Below are positions 25,541-36,800 of a stretch of DNA of 64,000 nucleotides, in pieces. The stretch is from Trametes villosa. Lineage: Eukaryota; Basidiomycota; Agaricomycetes; Polyporales; Polyporaceae. Location of the stretch: contig PUDQ02000033.1 in assembly GCA_002964805.2 (NCBI GenBank), positions 1,426,001-1,490,000 on the forward strand, read 5' to 3'. The translations under genes and the position numbers were made by a program. Numbering within the stretch: the first letter of the stretch is position 1; every line of letters begins with the position of its first letter. Below the pieces are notes generated by a model. The model was not told the origin of the DNA and ran no database searches. It saw only the letters and a list, made by a program, of their open reading frames with translations.

Positions 25541-26699
25541 AAGGACTTCCAGAAGAAGACCGGTCACGACATCTCCGACGATGCTCGTGCCCTGCGTCGT
25601 CTTCGCTCCGCTTGCGAGCGTGCCAAGCGCACTCTCTCCAGCGTTGCCCAGACCACCGTTGAGGTCGACTCGCTCTACCAGGTATGTTATCGCACATCCG
25701 ACATCAATACAATAAGCTAATATGTCGCGTTAGGGTGAGGACTTCTCGGCGAACATCACCCGTGCTCGTTTCGAGGAGATCAACGCTGCTCTCTTCAAGT
25801 CCACGATCGACCCCGTCGAGCGTGTGCTGAAGGATGCCAAGATGCCCCGCGAGAAGGTCGACGACATCGTCCTTGTCGGTGGCTCGACCCGTATCCCCAA
25901 GGTCCAGTCGCTCGTGTCTGAGTACTTCGGTGGCCGCCAGCTCAACAAGTCCATCAACCCCGATGAGGCTGTTGCGTACGGTGCCGCCGTCCAGGCCGCC
26001 GTTCTCACTGGCCAGACCTCTGAGAAGACTCAGGACCTCCTGCTCCTCGATGTCGCTCCCCTCTCCCTCGGTGTCGCCATGCAGGGTGACATCTTCGGTG
26101 TTGTTGTCCCCCGCAACACCCCCATCCCCACCAACAAGTCTCGTGTCTTCACCACCGTCGAGGACAACCAGACCGTTGTCACCTTCCCCGTCTACGAGGG
26201 TGAGCGGACACAGTGCCGTGACAACCGTCTGCTCGGCGAGTTCGAGCTCAACGGCATTCCCCCCATGCCCCGCGGCCAGGCCGAGCTCGTCACCACGTTC
26301 GAGGTCGACGCGAACGGTCTCCTCAAGGTCACCGCGCAGGACCGTGCTTCCGGCCGCAAGGCGCAGATCTCGATCACGAACTCCGTCGGCCGTCTCTCGT
26401 CGGCTGAGATCGAGCAGATGATCAAGGACGCCGAGCAGTACAAGCAGGCGGACAAGGACTTCAGCGCACGGCACGAGGCGAAGGCGGACCTCGAGAGCTA
26501 CATCCACCAGGTCGAGAGCACGATCACGAGCCCCGAGATCGGCATGAAGATCAAGCGTCATGCTAAGGCTCAGGTCGAGTCGGAGCTCGCGCGCGCGCTG
26601 GAGAAGCTCGAGATCGAGGACTCGACGGCGGACGAGCTCCGCAAGGCGCAGCTTGGCATCAAGCGCGCCCTCCAAAAGGCGACCGCGGGCATGCGGTGA
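24592..26699 (+). CDS. SSB1: Ssb-type ribosome-associated Hsp70
   Basis: Six exons (24592-24644, 24700-24749, 24801-24939, 24995-25192, 25249-25681, 25734-26699) give 612 residues, against 613 for yeast Ssb1. Hsp70 signatures are present: [14 protein letters not shown] phosphate loop ([17 protein letters not shown]), [27 protein letters not shown] and the linker [13 protein letters not shown]. Ssb-type features are the [20 protein letters not shown] block, [20 protein letters not shown] and a C-terminus ending KATAGMR with no EEVD tail. There is no signal peptide or HDEL, which excludes BiP, and no mitochondrial presequence. Ssb chaperones fold nascent chains at the ribosome with the RAC complex. 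Their genes often follow ribosomal-protein-gene regulation, which fits the CT-rich leader but is inference here. Confidence 0.96.
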
Positions 26700-27012
26700 G
26701 GCGCCCCTCGGGCTCCTTTCCGTGCCTCTGCCTGTCTGTCTCGTGTAGATTGGGGGCGGGCGTGTAGGATGTGTTGATGCTCTGGTCTGACGCGCGCGCT
26801 TTGTTCTCTCTTTTGCACCCTGTTGTTGTTTCATGTTCGCACGTACAAAATTGAAGTCTCCCTTCTGTACATGTACGCACCATGTCGCTGTCACGACCCG
26901 CATGAACGAACATCTTGTCTTCCCTCTGATGCGATGTGTGTGCGTGAATTCGAGTGAACAGATGCTGGTAACGGTACGGATGCAAAAGCTGGTGGTACAG
27001 GAATGAGAGAAA

Positions 27013-28472
27013 CTACTGTGATGACATTGCGCGGTGTATGCGCAAGCCAACCTCGAGGATCCAGAGCTCTTCATCCGCACCATCGCAGAGAGCCTTGTCT
27101 GCCTCAGCCAAGACGAGTGCACAACGAGACTTCTGGCGTGCTGTCAGTGTGGGGTGTAGGATGACGTGGTCGTGTAGCTGCAAAGGCAGAGTCAGAGTAT
27201 GAACGAACATATCAAGAGTTCACGTACCTGAGAGATGATTTGCGAAGCAGAGTACCCCTCCCGGATGACCTCCTTCACCTTCTTACGTACGCCATCGAAT
27301 CCCGCCGCTTTCACCTTTCCATCATCGTCGACGTCCATCCCGTCCCCGCCGCTCAGCCGCTCCACCCCCAACGCCGCCGCAAAGTCCGCAATCACCCCGT
27401 CGGGCACGACACCCGCGATCTCCTGCACGTCGCGTGGGGTAATGGCCGCGGGGGGCGTGCTCGCGAGCGCGAGGCGCGACGCGGACTGGAGGTATGTGAT
27501 CGCGCGGCGGAGGTCGCCCTGGGAGGTGCCGATGAGCGCGGCGAGCGTCGCGGGCGTGACGGGCACGTTCTCGGCGGACGCGATCGCCGCGAGGCGTGTC
27601 GAGGTCGAGCCCGAGTCGAGGGGTTTGAAGCGGAATTTGGAGCAGCGGGAGGCGAGGGGCTCGATGATTCTAGTGCGGGTGGGGTGTCAGCACAGGTGAA
27701 CGGTATGCATGATCTATGCATATTCCTCGGGTGGGAGCGGGAGAACGGTAACATAGATGTGATATGGTAGGGGTATAACGTACCTTGTAACGTAGTTGCA
27801 GACGAGGCAGAAGCGCGTTATGCGGGCGTAGAGCTCCATGATTCGCCGGAGTGCGGCCTGTGCATCCTGTGTCATGGAGTCGGCCTCGTCCAGTATAATA
27901 ATTTTGTATGGAGGGCAGGGGTAAGTTTGACCGTCGGAGGCGACAGCTTGTGCGCGAGGGGTCTGACGCGCGAAGTTCTTGATCTTCTCGCGAACGATGG
28001 AGATACCGCGCTCGTCGGACGCGTTTAGCTCGAGTACACGGGAACGGAAGTTGTCGGGGCTGAATGCTCTTGAGTTACGCATATAATGTGTAGGAGAGCG
28101 GAAGAGAGACGTACCCGAACAGTTGTCTAGCGAGGGCGAGGATAGTGGACGTCTTGCCGGTTCCTGGAGGGCCGTAGAAGAGCATGTGCGGGAGCTACTG
28201 GATGGTGAGTGGCTCTCCCGGTAACAGCAATTTCGAGGGCGTACATTTGTGGAGGTTAGGGTCTTCCTAAGAACTGCGACAGTATGTTCCTGGGCCGACA
28301 CATCGTCAATGGTCTTGGGCCGACTGCGGGCATACTGGTCAGTCTCGGACAGGGAACATATGCTTTAGTCGCACTATTTCTCGACCCATGGCTGATGCTG
28401 TGGATCTACCGCCTTCTCCTTTTCCTTTTGAGCAGCCTTCGACGGTTGTTGTTGGAAAAACGAGGCCTTCAT
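27013..28472 (-). CDS. RFC2: Replication factor C small subunit (yeast Rfc2 / human RFC4 type)
   Basis: AAA+ subunit of the clamp loader that places PCNA on primed DNA. The protein starts [20 protein letters not shown], then [20 protein letters not shown]. Walker A is [23 protein letters not shown] boxes follow: [20 protein letters not shown], the DEAD box [40 protein letters not shown] (arginine-finger SRC) and [20 protein letters not shown]. The C-terminal collar ends [20 protein letters not shown]. The [13 protein letters not shown] and SKFRFKPL wording matches human RFC4/yeast Rfc2 better than other subunits. At least five introns; between TSTN and LPHM the acceptor is TAG. It is divergent from the CAF-1 subunit gene through a promoter with three MluI boxes. 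Confidence 0.94.
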
Positions 28473-28533
28473 GGTGCGCGCGTGGAGGTACGGGTCGGCG
28501 GTGGCTTGAGCTGAAGGTGGAGGACGCGCCGTG

Positions 28534-28659
28534 ACGCGTCCTCGATCGCGACCTGTCACATGCCGTCACTGTGGTCGGGCGGCGTGACGGAACGCGTCCG
28601 GGCTTTCCGCCTCGTCCTCCTCCGCCCACCATCCCGCCTCCGTCTGGCTGAGTACGCGT
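28534..28659. promoter_or_regulatory. Three MluI cell-cycle boxes in a shared promoter
   Basis: ACGCGT occurs at 28534-28539, 28592-28597 and 28654-28659, all within the 194 bp separating the RFC2 and CAF-1 start codons. ACGCGT is the binding site of MBF (Mbp1/Swi6, Cdc10 complex), which drives G1/S transcription of DNA-replication genes in fungi. Both flanking genes act in S phase. The third copy ends 7 bp before the CAF-1 ATG and may lie in its leader. Confidence 0.7.
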
Positions 28660-28666
28660 GAGTCTG

Positions 28667-31600
28667 ATGAGCGTCATGACAAACGCGGACACGAACAAAG
28701 GTGCGTCCCCAACCTCTCTCTCCTCCATATTCCTCTCATGGACTTCACCACAGGAGTCGCACCGGCGGAGGCCGTGCCTGGCGGTGAGCACCACCATCGG
28801 TCTATACGTGTCAGTGCCCTCATTTCGCGCAGACAAGGCACAGAAACCGTCTCTGGTGGAGCTCAGGAATGGAAAGCTCGTGCTCAAGCAGAAGATCCTT
28901 TCCTTCGAGAAGATGTCCGAGACTATGCAAGGTGCGTGCACCTATTCCTAGCAGACAAGGTGGCACGTCCGAGCGCTCGACTACCCAGAAATTGTCAAAT
29001 TCCGCGAGATGCTGGAGCAACGACTTGAGGCGAAAGAACCCCCGCTCGGCAAGGTCCCAGACGAGCACAAGCCCGTGATTGCGAAGCTGGTACAGGAGAG
29101 GTACGCGTTTTGTCCAAGTGGACGTCACGACAGTTGCCACAATTAGCCGCAGCGACAAAACATTGCAAGCCCTTTCCAAACACGTCCAGCAGCAGCTGTT
29201 ACCCGCGGTCGACGAAGACGAGGAGGACGACTCTACTGCCGCAATCCTCCCTCTCGACACGGTCGAGGATGCTATTAAGTCCGTTGCGACACGCGTCAAC
29301 TACGGCCTGGACAACCCTTTAGATGGTCGAAGAGCTCCCGCGTCATGGCACATCTGGAGATGGGAGGTCTCGGACGCATGCCGAGACTGGCTGCCCAAGA
29401 ACGCGAAAGAGAAGGTGGACAACCGGTTCCGGGAGAGGCAGCAGGTGCGTGCGTTCTGTGTAGCGCCGTACTGCTGTGGCTGAGCGCTGAGCGCTGGGTG
29501 GCTAGGCGAAAGAAGACGTAAAGGCGTTGTTTGAGGCTCTGTCTGAGGACGAGCGAGCCGCTATCCTCCAGGGGGCGAAACCCGGGGCCAAGGCGGGTCT
29601 CAAGGCCAAGAACGGGACGAAAGGTATACCGGGCACCGCTATAGTGGACCTCACCGACTCTACAACCGCGACACATGCACCACAGCCTACTACCCAGCCG
29701 AAGGATAACGCGGAGAACGACGCGCCAGAGCCCAAAGCTGATGATGTACGCCGTTCCATCCGTCGCCGCCCGGTCTGTATTGACATAATGGTTAGGATGC
29801 GACCCAAGACTCCCCAGACAAGAAGGGTCCGGGTCGTCCCAAGAAACCCGCCGATCCTGAGAAAGCAGCCGAAAGGGCGGCGAAGGCAAGCTTTCATACC
29901 CTCCACAGCATATTGACCCATCTCACGTATCTCTCTTCAAATAGGAGAAGGAGCGGTCAGAGAAGAAGGCAGCCAAGGCCGAGCGAGAGAAGAAGGAGCA
30001 GGCGGCTGCAGCCAAATCCCGCTCGCTCATGGCCAACTTCTTTGGCAAGGCGAAGCCTGCTGCCGGCTCAAGCTCTTCACCAATGAAGTCCAGTGCAAGC
30101 CGGGAAGGCGTGAACGGCTCCCCTGCACCCGTAACTCCTCAGTCCGACTTTGACCGTACGTTTAAGCCGTTCGCGCTGAAGAAGGACGCGGTACTTGCAC
30201 CCGTGAACTGGTTCCACGAGCGTAAGAAGCGCGAGAGGCGACGGCAAAGAAGTCGGGCGAACGGTAACGTTATTGTCATTGACGACGATGAGGAGGAGGT
30301 CAGCAAACCGGACGAGGACGTGGAGATGGCGGATGCTGAAGACGATGACTGGCACGCTCTCCCTCCACGAGGTCAGTCCTCATATACCACCCTCGCAGAG
30401 ACAGGTGAAACTGACCAACCCGTCTCTAGAGCGAATACGCAACATCCTCTCCCGCCTCCCTCCAGGCCTGAACCCCCCACGGCGCGCCCGGCAACCAACC
30501 GGCTACAAGACGTACTGGCCCATCTCCGTGCGCGAGATCATGAACCAGCTGAATGAAGCCGAAGTCGCGGGCGACGACACCGAAGTGCGCCGCCTGCTCG
30601 CGCTCCTGCGCTCGCGCCGCGCGCTGCCCGCGAAGGCGCTCGTGTTCGCCGAGGACGCGCGCCCGGGCTTCTTCGGGACGTACACGCGCAGCTCGCGCGA
30701 GGTCGGGCCGCGCACCCCGTTCGCGCGCGACGTCGTCGCGCTCGACTACGGGTACGACTCCGGGCTCGAGTGGGCGGAGGAGGACGCGGGCGAGGCGGAC
30801 GACGTCGTCGAGGACGGCGGCGAGGACGAGGACGGGGAGGAGGGCGAGGAGGACTCGGATTTGGACGACTGGTTGGTGGACGACGATGCGGTGGAGGACC
30901 CGAGGACGCCCATTGAGGAGCGGCCGGGGTCGCCGGCGTTTGAGTTTGCGGTGCCGGCGAAGCGGAAGAAGGAGAAGGAGCGCGAGCGGGAGAGGGAGCC
31001 GGAGAGGGATAGGGAGAGGGGGGCGGCGAGTAAGAAGCGGCGGGTGGTGGTGCCGCTTGTGCCGTTTGCGAAGGGCCCGGAGTGGGAGAACGTTGTGGGA
31101 CGTTGCACGTATGAACCGTTCAAGCAGTACCGCATACAGCTCTTCAACGGTGCGTCGTGCATCTTTTATTCATTGTACAGGGACCAAATGCTAACCGGAT
31201 ACCATGCTACAGATACGCCATACCCTATCAACCCGTTCTCCTTTGTCTCGCAGCCTGCTGAGCATGCCTCAAGCAGTCACCACCCACAACACACGTCCGA
31301 CGGCTTCGCCATCCCCGCCCTCCCCCCGCATCTCGCCAAATCCTCCCCCTCCATCCCCTCCTCCTCGGCCCCCTCCCCTTCCACCTCCACAATTACGCCC
31401 AGCACAAGCACCGGCACGGCCGCAGGAACGCCGAAGCGCGGCGCGCCCGCACCGAAGCACGCGTTCCCGGACGCGCACCTGCCGCACCTGCTCGCGCGGA
31501 TCGAGGCGCTCGCGACGGGGAGCATGCACTGCATCGTCGAGACGGTGCACCGCGAGCTGGCGGCGCACCGCGTGAAGAAGAACGCGATCGAGGCGAAGGT

Positions 31601-31751
31601 GCGCGAGGTCGGCGAGAAGAGCCGCGAGCGCAAGGTCTGGGTCGTCCGCCCGGAGGTGAAGGTGCGTATGGTGTGTAGTGGATTGTGGAGACATGTGCTA
31701 ACTGGTTGCTGTTTGTGTTGGGGTGCATAGGCGCAGCATGGGATGACGTGA
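28667..31751 (+). CDS. CAC1: Chromatin assembly factor 1 large subunit
   Basis: Largest CAF-1 subunit (Cac1/CHAF1A), which deposits H3-H4 behind replication forks. Exons begin MSVMTNADTNK, then GVAPAEAVPGDKAQKPSLVE, EIVKFREMLEQRLEAKEPPL and SDKTLQALSKHVQQQLLPAV. A long charged Lys/Glu-rich segment (KERSEKKAAKAEREKKEQAA) is the KER region. Right after it, KSRSLMANFFGKAKP resembles a PCNA-binding PIP box (M-x-x-F-F core, Gln replaced). The Caf1A signature is ARPGFFGTYTRSSREVGPRT, ARDVVALDYGYDSGLEW, then the acidic EDEDGEEGEEDSDLDDWLVD. A winged-helix-like end includes LPHLLARIEALATGSMHCIV and KVWVVRPEVK, with a final tiny exon AQHGMT. Length is roughly 850 residues. Some exon edges in the middle are approximate. 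Confidence 0.9.
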
Positions 31752-31986
31752 GGCGCATGAGGAGGGGACTGAGGGTATACCCGGTGGGGTGGGCCGTGGA
31801 GAGGCAGAGGAGTGCGAGCGCACTTCGGCCGTCTGCAATGTACCGTGCATGTTGTATATATTCGTATTACATCCGCTTTCATCGTACACAGCATATCGTA
31901 ACACTAGATAGAAGGATAAGTTAAGCTGACACGGCCGTGCAAATGAGGACCGAGGGCAAGCGGGGAGGGGTATAGCGGGGACGGTC

Positions 31987-32883
31987 CTATGAGGACGCGA
32001 GTCTCCACAGCAACTGGGCGTACTCGTCGTCGGACTTGTGTTGGTCGAATGTTACGCAGTGCACGTCCCCAGATTCTGCTCCTGTAGTGGTCGGTTGCGG
32101 GTGAGCACTGTACCGATGATCTAGCGGGGAAAGGCACGTACGGACGAGCACCTTGGATAGCCGCCCTTCTCGATCCACGATCGGCTCGAACCCAAAGCCC
32201 TTGTACATGGCGAGGCGCAGCCTGTATACGAGCGCACAGTTCCGTTAGTAAAGTGGGACTAGCACGATCAGAGCGGGCGAGGAGGGAGGACGCACGCAGT
32301 GGAGTCGAGCTCGTGCTCCGCGGCCGGGTCGGACGACTCGAGCGCGCGTGTCTCCTCCTTGAGCCGTGCGAGCTCCGCCTCTTTGCCGGCGAGCGCACCC
32401 TCAGCATCGTTGATTGCCTTGGCGAGCGAGAGGCGCGTCGCATCGAGGTCGTTCATGTGCGCGGCGTGCTCTTCTGCGGAGGGTATCGTGGATGGCCGGG
32501 TTGCGGAGGCTCGCGCGGCTTCAAGGATCTTTGCAAGTTCTGACGATCGTACACATGACGTGTGGAGGTAGTAGTGCATTGCGAGGATGAACCAACCGTG
32601 GGTGAATGGGACGCAAGGTTGAGAGAGGTAGAGCAGGGTGCGACGGAGAGTAGAACTCACGCTTGACTTTAACGTGGGCATCGTGCAGGTCCTTCTGCCG
32701 TCCGTCATGGGTCATCGCCATCTGTTCCTCCGCGGCGGCGATGGTGAGGTAGTCGTCTTCGGGGTCGATGATAGGTATCATCTCCCGGATGGCTTTCCTG
32801 CAAAACTTGCCCATTTAGCGTATGTAATTAGCGTAGCCGTTAAATGTTCAAGCATACACAGTATCCTTGATGTTGATGGACAT
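31987..32883 (-). CDS. SPC24: Kinetochore protein Spc24 (Ndc80 complex)
   Basis: Spc24 pairs with Spc25 to anchor the Ndc80 complex on the inner kinetochore. Exon 1 encodes MSINIKDTV and splices to KAIREMIPIIDPEDDYLTIA. A coiled coil follows (AEEQMAMTHDGRQKDLHDAH, ELAKILEAARAS, then DLDATRLSLAKAINDAEGAL and KEAELARLKEETRALES). After two more introns come the small globular domain LRLAMYKGFGFEPIVDREGR and SGDVHCVTFDQHKSDDEYAQ, ending LLWRLASS. The GFEP and final LW elements are typical of fungal Spc24. Total is about 200 residues, the usual size. The remaining uncertainty is in exon edges. Confidence 0.85.
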
Positions 32884-33824
32884 TGTATGCGCGAACAGTG
32901 CAGTGTGTAGCAAAGCGCAGAGCGCGATGAGGTGCGAGCAGTACAAGTGCAAGACGCGCGCAAGCAGCGCGCCGAGTTCCGATTCCGATCGCGACGCGCT
33001 CAATCACGCTCACGTGTTGGCCAGTCACAGCTTCCGGGGTAGTTGCCAGACTCTGAGTCTCCGTTTCGTGAAGTGAATACTTCCTATAAAGTTTCGTAGG
33101 CCTAGATGTTAGCGTAGAAAGGCGCAACTAGTGTCGAAGGGGTTTGTGTTTAATGTGGTAGGCACCGTGAGCGCGAGTCCGCGCAAGTAAGCACCGGAAG
33201 TCCGGTTTGTGTAGTGAAATCCGACCTCAGCAGGTCAGTAAGTACCCTCGAAAGTTTATCCTCATGCCGATATCGCACGCTGCCCTTCAACACGTTGCAT
33301 CGATGTAAGTGTACAAGGCCTAGCCTGCCGCCCGCCGACACGCATTTCCTCCCCGGGCTTGTAGTGAGTTCCAGCGAGCTCAGATCGCTGTGCTACTCGC
33401 GAAGTACCTGCCCCGCATTAGCTAGCGCTTGTGAACCATCCAGCATCAGGCACAGTCGAGCAAATGACGATGACGGAGGTGGTCAATCGGCATCAGCACA
33501 AAGGATGGGCCTGGTGGCAGTACGAGATCAAGGGAAATGCCTCGCTAGCCTCCCCGCGAAAGAGCCAAGGAACCCCGTTGTAGTCGCTTAGTAAAGGTAT
33601 TAGCTGCCGGGCCCCGGGTGAGTAATCGGAGAGTCAATCTGGTTAATACGGGATGAATGCCGAGGGCTGCTGATTAGACAAGATCGAAATCCCGTAGATC
33701 TCACCCTCTGCCCACTTGACCGCCACAGCTTTCCGCCGCCTCCGGGAATTCAGTCAGCAGGGTTCGACATCGACCACGACGACTACCACGACAACTGCAC
33801 GCGTCCATCGATAGCATTGCCGCC
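32884..33824. other. Divergent intergenic region between SPC24 and XPO1
   Basis: No coding sequence was recognised. It holds both 5' flanks. Open frames are short and lie on both strands. An E-box-like CACGTG is absent; a CTCACGTGTTGG near 33009 is a partial match. Confidence 0.5.
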
Positions 33825-36800
33825 ATGGAGGCAAGTTCTGCGCCCTGTGTCTCGCCGTAGCTCCCAGTACTCACCGAGATGCATCAGGGCATTCTCGACT
33901 TCTCCAAAGAGTTCGATGTCTCGCTCATGGACAGGGTGGTCATGGCTTTCTACTCGGGCTCTGGTCAGGAGGTGTGTTGCTCCTATCGCATCTACATGTG
34001 CGCAGCTCACAGTGCTACGCGATTGGCGCAATAGCAACAACTAGCGCAGCAAGTCTTGACGCAATTCCAAGAGAACCCCGAAGCATGGACGAGAGTACCC
34101 GATGTCCTCGAGCGCTCGTCATTCCCGCAGACCAAGGTGCGTTTGCTTCGGTTGTGCTGCTCTGGAGATCTCTAACCTTCTCGCAGTACATTGGCTTGCA
34201 GATTCTAGAGAAGCTGATCACCACGAGGTGGAAGTCTCTACCGGAGGGTCAGCGGCAAGGTGTGTATTCCGCGAGAGTGGCGCGTCCTGTCCGTATCTAA
34301 CTCCCGCAACCACAAGGAATCCGCAACTTCGTCGTTGGCATTACTGTGAAGGTCGCGTCAGATGAGGCCACGATGCGGAGGGAAAAGACGTATCTGAACA
34401 AGTTGAACCTCGCTCTCGTCCAGGTGCGTTCCTCTCGCATACACGGATAGTTCTGCGCATAACACGCGTCGTACAGATCTTGAAACAGGAGTGGCCACAC
34501 AACTGGCCAACATTCATCCCCGAGCTGGTCGAGTCCTCCAAGACCAACCTGTCGCTGTGCGAGAACAACATGGTCATCCTGAAGCTGCTGTCCGAGGAGA
34601 TCTTCGACTACTCCGCGGAGCAGATGACGCAGGCGAAGGTCAAAAATCTGAAGAACCAGATGTGCGGGGAGTTCTCGGAAATCTTCAAGCTCTGCTCGGA
34701 GATTCTGGAGGAGGCGCAGAAGACTTCCCTGATCAGGGCGACACTGGAGACGCTTCTGAGGTTCCTTAACTGGATACCTCTAGGCTACATCTTCGAGACG
34801 ACCATCATCGACCTTCTGCTGAACCGGGTGAGCAGTTACGCGATGACTCTTCACGCTCTTCTCGTTGCTCACTCGCCGCGTCTAGTTCTTGGAAGCACCA
34901 GACTTCCGGAATGTCACTCTGAAGTGCCTAGCGGAGATTGCTGCACTGAACGTCGGCCCAGAATACGACCCGAAGTTCGTCATTCTGTTTGCCATGGTCA
35001 TGACGTCCGTCAACCGCATGATCCCTCCGAGCACGAACATCGCCCAGGCGTACGCGAACGCTGGCGACGCGGGCCAGGAGCTCGTCCTCAACCTCGCACT
35101 CTTCCTCTCCAACTTCCTCTCGCAGCATCTCCGTGCCGTGGAGACCGAGACGAACCGCGACGTCCTCCTGAACGCACACCTGTACATGGTCAAGATTTCG
35201 CAGGTGGACGAGCGGGAGATATTCAAGATCTGCTTGGAGTACTGGCTCAAGCTCGTGGCGGAACTCTATGAGGAGATCCAGGGTCTGCCAATGGGCGAGA
35301 GCGGATTGCTCATGAACCTGAGCCTCGGTGGTTCTGGTTCGGGGATGCTCGGCGGCGGGTCCCTGCGCAAGAACATCTACAGCGACGTCCTCTCGAACCT
35401 CCGTTTGGTGGTGATTGAGAAGATGGTCAAGCCCGAGGAGGTACGTATGGTCGCCGTCAAGTTCACTCTATCTGCATAGCTTACACGTTCTGCAGGTATT
35501 GATTGTCGAGAACGAGGAGGGTGAGATCGTCCGTGAGTTCATGAAGGAGAGCGATACCATCGTGCTGTACAAGTCGATGCGCGAGCTCCTCGTGTACCTC
35601 ACGCACTTGGACGTCAACGACACTGAGAACATTCTCACGGAGAAGCTGCAGAAGCAGGTCGACGGCTCCGAGTGGTCGTGGCAGAACCTCAACACCCTGT
35701 GCTGGGCGATTGGTTCTATCTCGGGAGCGATGAGTACGTACTCTTCTTCGGTTCATGACGCTGGAGACGCGGTACTCACTTCATTTCAGACGAGGAGCAG
35801 GAGAAGCGCTTCCTGGTCACCGTCATCAAGGACCTTCTGGGTCTTTGCGAGATCAAGCGCGGGAAGGACAACAAGGCGGTCGTCGCGTCGGACATCATGT
35901 ACATCGTCGGACAGTACCCGCGCTTCCTCAAGGCACATTGGAAGTTCCTGAAGACGGTCGTCAACAAGCTGTTTGAGTTCATGCACGAGACGCACGAAGG
36001 TACCCCCGGCCTTCGGGCGTTCATATCCGTGGAGCGCTGCTGCTGACGGTTGCGTGCCGCAGGTGTCCAGGACATGGCGTGCGACACGTTCATCAAGATC
36101 GCACAGAAATGCAGGCGGCATTTTGTCATGCAGCAGTCCGGGGAGTCGGAGCCGTTTGTGGACGAGATCCTCCGTATGTTGCACCGTATCACGGTCGACT
36201 TGTCTCCGCAGCAGGTATGTGGCACACTAAGTATGTCTCGCATGATGCATGCTGAGAATGCGTCCCATACAGGTCCACACGTTCTACGAGGCGGTTGGTT
36301 ACATGATCTCCGCGCAGCCCAACAAGCCCCAGCAAGAAAAGCTCATCGCAAAACTCATGGAACTGCCCAACAATGCCGTATGTGGATCTCCGTCTTGACG
36401 ACACGTTTCACGTCGCTCATCCATCTCTCGAAAGTGGGATTCCCTCATGGCGCAAGCCGCACAGAACGTCGACGTCCTGAGCAGCCTGGACAACATCAAG
36501 ATCCTGTCAAACGTCCTGAAGACGAACGTTGCGGCGTGTACCTCGATCGGGACGTTCTACCTCCCGCAGATTGGCAGGATATTCCTGGACATGCTCGGCT
36601 TGTACAAGGCCGTCAGCGGCATCATCAGCGAGACCGTCGCGCGCGAAGGTCGGTGGTTTACACCCGCTCGTGCGGCGGCGTTTCACTGACCGTCCCCGCA
36701 GGCAACATTGCGACGAAGACGCCGAAAGTCCGGCAGCTCCGCACCATCAAAAAAGAGATCCTCAAGCTCATGGAGACGTTCGTCAAGAAGTCGGAGGATC

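Noticed and set aside
25704..27122. 472-codon open frame on the minus strand
   Set aside because: Fully antisense to the last Hsp70 exon; such long antisense frames over Hsp70 genes are a known codon-bias artefact.
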